A DNA stretch of 14,379 bases, taken from contig DYNS01000026.1 in NCBI GenBank assembly GCA_020720965.1, forward strand, positions 1 to 14,379. The letters are read 5' to 3'. Positions 1-6,757 of the stretch are shown here, piece after piece. A program made the translations under genes and the position numbers. Each line of letters begins with the position of its first letter. The first letter of the stretch is position 1. The notes below the pieces were generated by a model. It saw only the letters and a program-made list of their open reading frames with translations, did not search any database and was not told where the DNA came from. The stretch is from Anaerolinea sp. GTDB lineage: Bacteria > Chloroflexota > Anaerolineae > Anaerolineales > Villigracilaceae.

Positions 1-528
1 ATCCACCCCGGCGGCGGCAACCGCCTGACGGATATTCTCCACCGTTGCAGAGGCCGCGGTGATGACGTGCGCTTCCACTTCCAGGCGGTAGCCGTGCATC
101 CCAATCGGGTGATGAATGCCGTCCTCACCATCCAGGCTAAAGCCGCGCTGAATGACGTGGATAATCTCCCGGCTGTTGGGGATGGCAACCGTGCGGGCGG
201 CTTCCAGGGCGCGTTCCACATCCGTCTCGTTGACGTTGTGTCCGGTAACGGCAACCACGCCTCGGCTATTAACCGAGGAAACATGCGCCCCGGCAAGGCT
301 CACCAGCGCCGAATCAATCTTCAGCCCGGAACTTTGCTCGGCTTGCGCCACAGAGCGGGCAATAGACTGGGAGGCGGCGGTCAGGTCCACAATCACGCCT
401 TTGCGGATTCCCTCCGAAGGTTCAATGCCCACGCCCATAATCCGCAGCGAGTCATCTTCTTCCACCCTCGCCACCAGGGTGCAGATTTTTGTTGTGCCTA
501 CGTCTATGCCTACAACAATATTATCCAT
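1..528 (-). CDS. ftsA: Cell division protein FtsA (5' part, runs off window start)
   Basis: This is the first 176 codons of FtsA, the actin-like ATPase that tethers FtsZ filaments to the membrane and recruits later divisome proteins. The start ATG at 528-526 opens with MDNIVVGIDVGTTKICTLVA, the phosphate-1 loop of the actin/Hsp70 fold (residues 6-15). It continues through the 1A region and into the FtsA-specific 1C subdomain around residues 82-160 (ALVSLAGAHVSSVNSRG, then HVIQRGFSLDGEDGI). Base 1 completes codon 176, so roughly the last 230 residues, including the C-terminal membrane helix, lie outside. The gene begins 7 nt after the ftsQ stop with only a weak Shine-Dalgarno, so coupling to ftsQ is likely. 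The gene is easily recognised and the family assignment is secure. Confidence 0.96.
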   Translation of the reverse strand, partial: MDNIVVGIDVGTTKICTLVARVEEDDSLRIMGVGIEPSEGIRKGVIVDLTAASQSIARSVAQAEQSSGLKIDSALVSLAGAHVSSVNSRGVVAVTGHNVNETDVERALEAARTVAIPNSREIIHVIQRGFSLDGEDGIHHPIGMHGYRLEVEAHVITAASATVENIRQAVAAAGVD

Positions 529-535
529 ACCTGTT

Positions 536-1543
536 TCACTCGTTAAGGCGGTAAAAGGGCGCGCCAGGGTAAGAGACGCTAATGAGCGCCGGGGTTGCGC
601 CGCGTTGGGATAAGTTTTGCAGCAAAACCTGGTAGGTTTGCAGTTTCATAGCCATATCGCCATCTGTCTGACCAAAATATGCCTGCCAGCCGCGTGGGTC
701 TTGCCAGCCCAGCCCATATTGCGGGTCGTAGATGAGGCTGGAGCCTTCTGGCAGTTGCGGGGCAAGGGTGAGCAAGGCGGCGGTGAGGTGGTATGCCAAA
801 AAGGGACGCGCTCCGAGTACCTGGTTCGGGTCAAAATTGGCAGGTAGAGGCGGGGCGCCGGTGGCAGTGATGGAGATGAGACCTTCCACCGTGCCGCGAG
901 GCGGAAAGGCAAAGCCCTGAGCATCTACCCACACGGTTTGCCCATCTTGAGTCCAGGCGGCGATGGGTTGGCGTTCCGAGACGGTGATGGTCACATCGGC
1001 GGGTAAGCCAACTTGCACATATACGCCATAAATTTCTGGAAAGGCAGACATGATATTGTATTCGATTTGCGCCGGGTTGAGTAAGACAACGGGCTGATTG
1101 AGAATGCCTGAAACCGAATTAATATCCTGAGTTGTCACCCGTCCATTACCGTACACTTGGGCTTCGCTGACGCGGAAGAAGGGGTTGCTGAACAAAATGT
1201 AAGTCGCCACAAGCGCCAGAGAAAGCAATAGCCCGGAAAGCCAACGCAGACCAAAATGGAAGGAAGGCAGCACCAAAGAGGGCAGGCGGAATGCGCCAGG
1301 AGCGCCCCGCCCTGCCCCACGCGCATAGGGGTTGGTAACGGCAACATCGTAGCGGGCACGCAGGCGGCTGCGGGAGGTTGCGGCGCTGATTCGAGGCGGC
1401 AGAGCGGAGGAGGGCTTGGGCGCGGCAGAAGGCTTGGGCTGGCTGATTCGCTTTTTGGCGGGTTTGCCTTGCCCGTTCTGTTGTTCTTCCCGGCGGCGGC
1501 GCAAGGCTTCGGCACGGGTTAAGGTCAGTCGGTCTGGACTCAT
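536..1543 (-). CDS. ftsQ: Cell division protein FtsQ/DivIB
   Basis: This encodes a 335-residue bitopic divisome protein that joins the FtsL/FtsB-type subcomplex and links early and late division proteins. I place the start at ATG 1543-1541 because it overlaps the ddl stop as ATGA and has GGAG 6 nt upstream; an in-frame ATG at 1654 would add 37 residues buried inside ddl and is unlikely. The first ~100 residues form a basic, proline-rich cytoplasmic tail (RRRREEQQ, then KPAKKRISQPKPSAAPKPSS). One membrane helix follows at about 101-118 (WLSGLLLSLALVATYILF). A POTRA domain starts at FFRVSEAQVYGNGRVT and ends near VTITVSERQPIAAW, and the FtsQ beta domain fills the rest. Its place between ddl and ftsA is the classic dcw position. 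The cytoplasmic tail is long for the family. Confidence 0.93.
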   Translation of the reverse strand: MSPDRLTLTRAEALRRRREEQQNGQGKPAKKRISQPKPSAAPKPSSALPPRISAATSRSRLRARYDVAVTNPYARGAGRGAPGAFRLPSLVLPSFHFGLRWLSGLLLSLALVATYILFSNPFFRVSEAQVYGNGRVTTQDINSVSGILNQPVVLLNPAQIEYNIMSAFPEIYGVYVQVGLPADVTITVSERQPIAAWTQDGQTVWVDAQGFAFPPRGTVEGLISITATGAPPLPANFDPNQVLGARPFLAYHLTAALLTLAPQLPEGSSLIYDPQYGLGWQDPRGWQAYFGQTDGDMAMKLQTYQVLLQNLSQRGATPALISVSYPGAPFYRLNE

Positions 1544-2655
1544 GCGCGTCTCCGGTAGGTGTGAAGGCTGCGGGCGCGTTCGGCTTTGCTCTCCTGTGCC
1601 AGTTCCACAAGGCGCTGCACCAAGTCGGCATAAGAAAGCCCGCTCGCCTGCCATAATTTGGGATACATGCTGATATTGGTAAAGCCAGGGATGGTGTTAA
1701 TCTCGTTCAGGTACACCTTGCCCTCCTGGCTGAGGAGGAAATCCACCCGCGCCATGCCCTGCACACCGACAGCCTGACAGGCGCGAAGGGCATATTGGCT
1801 CACCTGCCGGGCTTGTTCCGCGCTGAGGGGGGCGGGGATGAGGGCTTGCGAACCTTCCAGGATGTATTTGGCTTCGTAAGAGTAAAAATCTGCGCCGGGG
1901 AGTATCTCCCCCGCCACCGAGGCTTGCAGGGTGTGATTACCCAAAATGGCAATTTCTATCTCGCGGGGGTTGGGAATGCCCTGCTCCACCAAAATACGGG
2001 TGTCGTATTGGGCGGCTTCCATCAAGCCTTCTAGCAGGTCGGCGCGGGTGCGGCATTTGGTCACGCCCACCGAGGAGCCGAGATTGGCAGGTTTGACAAA
2101 GAGCGGGTAAGGCGCAACCGCCTCGGCGCGGGCGAGCGCCTGGGGCAGGTCTTCTTCCACTTCGTGCCTTAGCAGCAGGGCTTCTGCCACAACCGGAATG
2201 TTTTGGGCGCGCATCACCTGCTTGAAGATGCCCTTGTCCATCCCTACGGCGGAGGCGGTTACGCCCGCCCCAACATAGGCAACATCTGCCAGTTCCAGCA
2301 AGCCCTGCAACGCGCCATCCTCGCCAAAAGTGCCGTGCAGGACGGGGAAGTAGACATCCACATCGGCGTAGGGTCGCAGGGCAGCGCCATCGGTAAGGTA
2401 AAGCCCAGGGCGGGATGGGTCTGGCAGCAGGCAGACGGGTTGCAAACCTTCGGTTTTGCCCTGCTCAAAGGCGCTAAGAGCCTCCTCGCCGGTAAGCCAG
2501 GCGCCTTCCGGGGTGATTCCCACCTGGAGGATGCGGTAGTTTTGCGGGTTAAGGGCAGAAAGCACCGAACGCGCAGAAAGAAGCGAGACTTCATGCTCGC
2601 CGGAGCGCCCGCCAAAGAGCAGGGCAAGGGTTTGTTTCTGCGCTTGGTTTACCAT
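1540..2655 (-). CDS. ddl: D-alanine--D-alanine ligase
   Basis: This is a 371-residue ATP-grasp ligase that makes the D-Ala-D-Ala dipeptide which MurF adds to the stem peptide. The N-terminal domain shows LLFGGRSGEHEVSLLSA (12-28) and HGTFGEDGALQGLLE (107-121). The ATP-grasp core shows FVKPANLGSSVGVTK (186-200), the metal-binding ARVDFL (302-307) and LNEINTIPGFT (317-327). The omega loop reads FYSYEAKY (257-264); the tyrosine that ends it matches the residue (Tyr216 of E. coli DdlB) linked to D-Ala rather than D-lactate specificity. It is longer than DdlB (about 306 residues) and nearer the VanA/DdlA length, with a basic C-terminal tail. The ATG at 2655 overlaps the murB stop by 7 nt and has GGAG immediately upstream. 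Confidence 0.97.
   Translation of the reverse strand: MVNQAQKQTLALLFGGRSGEHEVSLLSARSVLSALNPQNYRILQVGITPEGAWLTGEEALSAFEQGKTEGLQPVCLLPDPSRPGLYLTDGAALRPYADVDVYFPVLHGTFGEDGALQGLLELADVAYVGAGVTASAVGMDKGIFKQVMRAQNIPVVAEALLLRHEVEEDLPQALARAEAVAPYPLFVKPANLGSSVGVTKCRTRADLLEGLMEAAQYDTRILVEQGIPNPREIEIAILGNHTLQASVAGEILPGADFYSYEAKYILEGSQALIPAPLSAEQARQVSQYALRACQAVGVQGMARVDFLLSQEGKVYLNEINTIPGFTNISMYPKLWQASGLSYADLVQRLVELAQESKAERARSLHTYRRRA
1550..1553 (-). promoter_or_regulatory. Ribosome binding site deciding the ftsQ start
   Basis: GGAG on the minus strand lies 6 nt upstream of the ATG at 1543-1541, inside the end of ddl. It supports this start over the in-frame ATG 111 nt upstream. Confidence 0.7.
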
Positions 2656-3557
2656 TCTCCAACCATCTCCACTTCGGTTTCTAACTTGACGTTAAATTGT
2701 TGCTGCACGGTTTGCTGTGTCAGAAAAATCAGTTCTCGCAGGTCTTGGGCGGTGGCGTTGCCCAGGTTGACGAAAAAATTAGCATGAATGGGGCTAATTT
2801 GGGCGTTACCCAGGCGTTTGCCCTTTAGCCCGGCGGCTTCTATCAACCTTCCGGCATAGTCGCCGGGCGGGTTTTTGAACATGGAACCCATGCTCGCGCC
2901 GGGGGGTTGGCTGGCTTTGCGGCGGCGGGTAAATTCTTCCATTTTGGATTGAATTTGCGCCGGGTCGCCGGGGGCGAGGCGGAATTGCGCCGCGAGAAGG
3001 AGGGCGGGGGTCTCTGCCCGTTTGAGGGCGCTGGAGCGATAAGCGTAGCCCATTTGGGCGGGGCTAAGGCGCTGCTCTCCCTGCCGGGTGAGCGCCTCTG
3101 CCCAAAGCAGGTCGGTTGCCACTTCGCCGCCGAATGCCCCGGCGTTGCCATAGACCGCGCCGCCCACCGTGCCGGGGATGGTGACTGCCCATTCCAGCCC
3201 GGTGAATGCCTGGGCGGCGGCAGCCCTTGCCAGGCTGGAGAAAGAAGCGCCGGATTCTGCCCAGATGGCGGGTTCGGCGCCGGGGCGAATCTCCTGCCTT
3301 TTGGCGCGGTTCAAAATCACAACCCCGCGAATGCCCTTATCGCTGACGAGGAGGTTGGAGCCAGCCCCCAGCAGGGTGAAGCCCTGCCCATGCGCCCAAC
3401 AAATTTGGGCGGCTTGCCGAAGAGCATCCAAGGAGCGGGCGGTGAGGAGCAGGTCGGCAGCGCCGCCAATGCGCGCAGAGGTGTAAGGCGCGAGCAAGGC
3501 GTTTTCTTGCGCGTCTTTTTCAAAGTGGCGGCACAGTTCGGCGGCGAGGGAGGACAT
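2649..3557 (-). CDS. murB: UDP-N-acetylmuramate dehydrogenase MurB
   Basis: This 302-residue FAD enzyme reduces UDP-GlcNAc-enolpyruvate to UDP-MurNAc with NADPH, the second committed step of peptidoglycan precursor synthesis in the cytoplasm. The FAD-binding segments are visible: TSARIGGAAD (26-35), LLGAGSNLLVSD (62-73) and GLEWAVTIPGTVGGAVYGNA (120-139). YAYRSSALK (171-179) carries the conserved arginine. GSMFKNP (224-230) holds the serine proton donor, and the C-terminal LETEVEMVGE supplies the acidic residue. The HANFFVNLGNATAQDL signature and the overall length fit the shorter type II MurB enzymes. The ATG follows the stop of the small upstream gene after 3 nt (TAAACCATG), and the gene overlaps ddl by 7 nt. 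No strong Shine-Dalgarno is seen, so translation is probably coupled. Confidence 0.97.
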   Translation of the reverse strand: MSSLAAELCRHFEKDAQENALLAPYTSARIGGAADLLLTARSLDALRQAAQICWAHGQGFTLLGAGSNLLVSDKGIRGVVILNRAKRQEIRPGAEPAIWAESGASFSSLARAAAAQAFTGLEWAVTIPGTVGGAVYGNAGAFGGEVATDLLWAEALTRQGEQRLSPAQMGYAYRSSALKRAETPALLLAAQFRLAPGDPAQIQSKMEEFTRRRKASQPPGASMGSMFKNPPGDYAGRLIEAAGLKGKRLGNAQISPIHANFFVNLGNATAQDLRELIFLTQQTVQQQFNVKLETEVEMVGEW

Positions 3558-3560
3558 GGT

Positions 3561-3731
3561 TTAGCCGGGCAGATTCTCTTTGATGCGAGTGATGAGTTTG
3601 TTGACGAGGCGGCGTGCCTCTTCTTTTTGGGCGGCGGGTTGGGGGTCCGGCTCTGGAAGGTCACCCAAAACGCTTTTGAGGGAGGGCAGGGTGACGCTTT
3701 CCGCTTCGTACACAATTTCTTTCTTTTTCAT
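3561..3731 (-). CDS. Small conserved-looking hypothetical protein (56 aa) between murC and murB
   Basis: I do not recognise this gene. It starts MKKKEIVYEAESVTLPSLKS, has a proline-rich middle (LPEPDPQP, about 25-32) and ends in a charged, probably helical segment (KEEARRLVNKLITRIKENL, about 36-54). It has no membrane segment, no signal peptide and no cysteine, so a soluble cytoplasmic protein is inferred. Evidence that it is real: its ATG overlaps the murC stop as ATGA; GAGG sits 7 nt upstream (3739-3742) with a further AGGAG behind it; its TAA lies 3 nt before the murB ATG; and about two thirds of its codons end in G or C, like the neighbours. Without it the murC-murB junction would be the only gap above 11 nt in the operon. 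A role in wall synthesis or division is suggested only by position. Confidence 0.8.
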   Translation of the reverse strand: MKKKEIVYEAESVTLPSLKSVLGDLPEPDPQPAAQKEEARRLVNKLITRIKENLPG

Positions 3732-5134
3732 TGGCTTGCCTCTTTCTCCTGTAGGGCTTGCAAAACCTGGGTGCTTACCTGGTCGGCATCTCCGGCAGAA
3801 AGCACCATAAGAACGTCTCCGGGGCGCAGGGTGGCTTGCAAATAAGCGGTGATTTGCGCCAGGGTGGGCAAAAAGTGGGCAGAAGGGTGATTCATGGCTT
3901 TTACAACCCGCTCGGCGGAAAAGTCCTGGGCGGGTTCGCGGGCAACGTACACTTCGCTGACGATGACTTCGTCCGCTTCGGGGAAGGATGCCGCGAATTC
4001 TTCAAACAGGGTTTGGGTGCGGGAGTAGGTGTGGGGCTGCCAAACTGCCACAATACGGCGGGATGGGTAACGGGCGCGGGCGGCATCCAACGTGGTGCGG
4101 ATTTCGGTGGGGTGATGGGCGTAGTCGTCTATCACCGTAACACCGCCCGCTTCGCCGCGCAGGTCGAAGCGCCTGCCCGTGCCTTCGTAGGTGGAGAGGG
4201 CTTCGGCGGCGTCTTTGAGGTTGTAGCCGAGCAGACCCATGACCGCCAGGGTTGCCAATGCGTTGCGGACGTTGTGCAAGCCGGGCATTTGCAATTGAAC
4301 CGCCGAAACGTAACCGGGGGCGGCTTGCAAACGCGCCAGGCAGTTGAAGGTGAATCCGCCGCGCTGATTGACCATGATGTTTTGGGCAAGAACCCATTCT
4401 CCGGCTTCGGTGCGGGCGCTTTCGGCAATACGGTAGCCGACTACTCGCTTGGCGCGGGCACGGGCATCTGCCATCAGTTGGTTCGCGCCTTTATCTTCTC
4501 CGCAAGCAACAAGAGCGCCGTTGGCGGGCAGAAGTTCGATAAATTGCAAAAAGGCGGCGTAGAAATCTTCGGCGGTGGGGTAACAATCCGGGTGGTCGTG
4601 TTCCACGTTGGTAACAACGGCGATGCGGGGTTTTAGCCCCAAAAACATGCGGTCGTATTCATCGGCTTCGATGACGAAATGCTCTCCCTGCCCGGCGCGG
4701 GCATTGGCACCCAGATTTTTCATCACCCCGCCCACGATGAAGGAGGGGGATGCGCCGAGCTGCTCCAGCGCCCAGGCAACCATGCCGGTTGTGGTAGTTT
4801 TGCCGTGAGTTCCGGCTATGGCGATGCCGGTTTTGGCTTGCATCATCTGACCGAGAAAGTCGGCGCGTTTATAAACGGGGATGCCCAGGCGGAGGGCTTC
4901 TTGCACTTCGGGGTTTTCATCTGGCACGGCAGAGGAGCGCACGACCCAATCGCTGCCCTGCACCTGAGCAGGGGCATGACCCAAATAGACGCGCACGCCC
5001 GCTTTTTGCAATTCCAGCGCCAGGGGCGAGAGAGTACGGTCGCTACCCGTGACGGTATAACCCTGCTCCAACATGAGCCGGGCGATGGCAGAAAGCCCAC
5101 TGCCGCCAATGCCGATGAAGTGAACTTGAGTCAT
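3728..5134 (-). CDS. murC: UDP-N-acetylmuramate--L-alanine ligase MurC
   Basis: This 468-residue ATP-dependent Mur ligase adds L-alanine to UDP-MurNAc, the first amino acid of the stem peptide. The N-terminal UDP-binding loop reads FIGIGGSGLSAIARL (6-20). The P-loop is GTHGKTTTT (108-116), followed by IEADEYDRMFL (155-165) and NVEHDHPD (176-183), which together form the MurC nucleotide, metal and substrate site. The C-terminal domain shows DDYAHHPTEIRTT, the usual MurC signature. The length is normal. The ATG overlaps the stop of the upstream cvpA-like gene by one base (TAATG), and no Shine-Dalgarno is visible, so reinitiation after cvpA is likely. The 3' end overlaps the small gene as ATGA. 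Confidence 0.98.
   Translation of the reverse strand: MTQVHFIGIGGSGLSAIARLMLEQGYTVTGSDRTLSPLALELQKAGVRVYLGHAPAQVQGSDWVVRSSAVPDENPEVQEALRLGIPVYKRADFLGQMMQAKTGIAIAGTHGKTTTTGMVAWALEQLGASPSFIVGGVMKNLGANARAGQGEHFVIEADEYDRMFLGLKPRIAVVTNVEHDHPDCYPTAEDFYAAFLQFIELLPANGALVACGEDKGANQLMADARARAKRVVGYRIAESARTEAGEWVLAQNIMVNQRGGFTFNCLARLQAAPGYVSAVQLQMPGLHNVRNALATLAVMGLLGYNLKDAAEALSTYEGTGRRFDLRGEAGGVTVIDDYAHHPTEIRTTLDAARARYPSRRIVAVWQPHTYSRTQTLFEEFAASFPEADEVIVSEVYVAREPAQDFSAERVVKAMNHPSAHFLPTLAQITAYLQATLRPGDVLMVLSAGDADQVSTQVLQALQEKEASQ
3739..3742 (-). promoter_or_regulatory. Ribosome binding site of the small gene
   Basis: GAGG on the minus strand lies 7 nt upstream of the ATG at 3731-3729, within the last codons of murC. 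A second purine-rich AGGAG follows at 3746-3750. This supports translation of the 56-codon frame. Confidence 0.65.
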
Positions 5135-5661
5135 TAGATGAAAACAACCAGCACGAAGATGAACGCCAACATGACCGCAAAGTAAATGGTCGGTTCACCG
5201 AGCAGGCGGGGCGCAAGCATGGGGATTAACTCCAGCGCGGCGTCTCCCATCGTTGTACCCGGCACGGGAGCGGTGATGTAGGTGAAGGGGTAATAGGCTT
5301 GGTCGAGATAGAACCAGACCGAGCCAATGACGAGATATCCGTTGAGAGCGCCGAGGACGAAGCCCAGCAGGCTATCTTGCAGTTTTTCGCGGGCGGCTTT
5401 GCTGGCAAAACGCGGCAGCGCCACCGACTGATAACCGAAGAAGACCAGCACCAGCATAATGATGATGCGTACCCAGAACATGGAAATTCCATCGGCGGGG
5501 AGGGTGTTTACAACCGGGACGTAGCGCTCCAGCAGGCGGCTAAACGCCAGGGCAAGGATAACGCTGAAGGATACGAGGAGTTCCTTTGCCCAGCCGCGAA
5601 AGATGCCGATGAGCCCAAAGATGGATACAAGAAGCCAAAAGGTGAAGTTAAGACTTATCAT
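5134..5661 (-). CDS. cvpA: CvpA family membrane protein
   Basis: This 175-residue protein has hydrophobic segments at about 4-20, 25-44, 62-81, 98-117 and 157-175. The pattern fits the CvpA (colicin V production) family: an N-terminal IFGLIGIFRGWAKELL motif (14-29), where the conserved G-x-x-R/K-G turn falls between two helices, and LLGFVLGALNGYLVIGSVWF (98-117), the GxxxGxxxG-like helix typical of the family. CvpA proteins have been linked to envelope integrity in enterobacteria, but no biochemical activity is settled. The ATG at 5661 lies inside murG (14-nt overlap) with AGGAG 6 nt upstream, and the stop shares a base with the murC ATG. The position between murG and murC suggests co-expression with lipid II synthesis. 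The family call is by pattern and could be checked by profile search. Confidence 0.8.
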   Translation of the reverse strand: MISLNFTFWLLVSIFGLIGIFRGWAKELLVSFSVILALAFSRLLERYVPVVNTLPADGISMFWVRIIIMLVLVFFGYQSVALPRFASKAAREKLQDSLLGFVLGALNGYLVIGSVWFYLDQAYYPFTYITAPVPGTTMGDAALELIPMLAPRLLGEPTIYFAVMLAFIFVLVVFI

Positions 5662-6757
5662 GCCTGTCTCCTGCCAGTTCGATTAGGTTTCTGGCAATTT
5701 CTTCTGCGGAAGAGGGTGTGTGCAAGGCGCGCATTGCTACGCGCATCGATTCTAGTTTTTCGGGGGCTTCGAGCAGTTTTTCCAGGGTGAGGAGCAGCCC
5801 GCTGCCCAGTTTGGCATCTTCCAACGTGAGGGCGGCGCCCCGGTTGGCGAGATAATCTGCGTTGACTTTTTGGTAGCGCCAGGCATACGGGTACGGAACC
5901 AGGATGGCGGGCAAACCAAAAAAGGGGTATTCTCCCAATGCGGAGGCTCCTGCACGGGAAAGCGCCAGGTCAGCGGCGGCGAGGGCGGCGCCCATGTCCT
6001 CGTGCAAGTAGGGGTATGGGTGGTAGAGGGCGGCTTGGGCGGGGGAAAGCCCGCTTTGGGCTTGTTGGGCTTCCTGCCAGCCACTTTCACCGGAAATATG
6101 AATCACCTCCAGCAGGTTGAGCAGGGCAGGCAGGTTGGACCAAACGGCACGATTGATGGAAAGAGCGCCTTTGCTGCCGCCAAAGACCAGCAGAACCGGT
6201 TTTTGCCCCAGAATGCCGAGGTGTTGACGGGCTTGGGCTTTTTGCCAGGTTTGCAGGTTGGGGCGCAGGGGGTATCCGCTCACCCGCAAATCGGCGGTGG
6301 GGGCAAAATAGGGGCGCGATTCTTCGGCGGTGAGCAAGATTCGGCGGGCAAAGCGCGAGAGGGTCTTGAGCGCCAACCCCGGCTCAATATCTGGCACATA
6401 GAGCAGGGAGGGGATTTTGTAACCTGCCAGCGCCATAGGGACGGCAACAAAGCCGCCAGTGAAGAAGAGCGCATCCGGGCGGAAGGCTGCCAAAATTTTG
6501 CGGGAAGCCCAAATTCCGCGCAAAATGGCAAGCAGGTTGCCGGGCAGGCGCGCCAAGCCAACCCCATGCAAACCCGCTGCGGGGATGGATTGAAAAGCGA
6601 CACCAGTCCGCTCTACGAGCCGGGCTTCCATGCCGCCTTCGCCTCCCACCCACAGGGTTTGGGCTTGGGGGTGCAGGGTTTGCAGGGCGTTAAGAGCGGA
6701 TAAAGCGGGATAAACCCCGCCGCCGGTTCCGCCCGCGCAAATCAACAGTCGCGCCAA
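5648..6757 (-). CDS. murG: UDP-GlcNAc:lipid I N-acetylglucosaminyltransferase MurG (divergent motifs)
   Basis: This 369-residue GT-B glycosyltransferase (family GT28) should add GlcNAc to lipid I to make lipid II at the inner membrane face. The N-terminal glycine loop is CAGGTGGGVYPALSA (7-21), the second domain opens with VFGGSKGALSIN (191-202), and the donor-site region reads LSRAGASALGEYPFFGLPAI (266-285) with YQKVNADYL. Position and length agree. Two conserved motifs differ from E. coli MurG: the histidine of GGTGGH is glycine (Gly14), and HEQN is replaced by YVPD (120-123). The acidic residue of the donor site (Glu276) is kept. The start is TTG at 6757-6755 with GGAG 5 nt upstream; no ATG or GTG is usable, because the glycine loop begins at residue 9. 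The gene overlaps ftsW by 68 nt. Confidence 0.93.
   Translation of the reverse strand: MARLLICAGGTGGGVYPALSALNALQTLHPQAQTLWVGGEGGMEARLVERTGVAFQSIPAAGLHGVGLARLPGNLLAILRGIWASRKILAAFRPDALFFTGGFVAVPMALAGYKIPSLLYVPDIEPGLALKTLSRFARRILLTAEESRPYFAPTADLRVSGYPLRPNLQTWQKAQARQHLGILGQKPVLLVFGGSKGALSINRAVWSNLPALLNLLEVIHISGESGWQEAQQAQSGLSPAQAALYHPYPYLHEDMGAALAAADLALSRAGASALGEYPFFGLPAILVPYPYAWRYQKVNADYLANRGAALTLEDAKLGSGLLLTLEKLLEAPEKLESMRVAMRALHTPSSAEEIARNLIELAGDRHDKS
5668..5672 (-). promoter_or_regulatory. Ribosome binding site of cvpA-like gene
   Basis: AGGAG on the minus strand lies 6 nt upstream of the ATG at 5661-5659, within the 3' end of murG. It supports independent initiation of the cvpA-like gene despite the 14-nt overlap. 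Confidence 0.7.

Noticed and set aside
1540..1654. Longer ftsQ start at ATG 1654
   Set aside because: It would overlap ddl by 115 nt. The ATGA overlap at 1543 with GGAG at 6 nt spacing is a far better start.
3317..3715. Minus-strand frame of about 132 codons covering the small gene and murB start
   Set aside because: It runs out of frame through both genes, has a lysine/proline/serine-rich product with no domain, and lacks the coupled start that the 56-codon frame has.
2907..3845. Plus-strand open frame of about 312 codons
   Set aside because: It lies antisense to murB, the small gene and the end of murC, all of which have clear family motifs or coupled starts. Its product shows no recognisable domain, and its span crosses three gene boundaries.
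3758..4636. Plus-strand open frame of about 292 codons
   Set aside because: It is antisense to the C-terminal half of murC, with no motif of its own.
5870..6703. Plus-strand open frame of about 277 codons
   Set aside because: It is antisense to murG and has glycine/glutamine-rich low-complexity composition typical of shadow frames.
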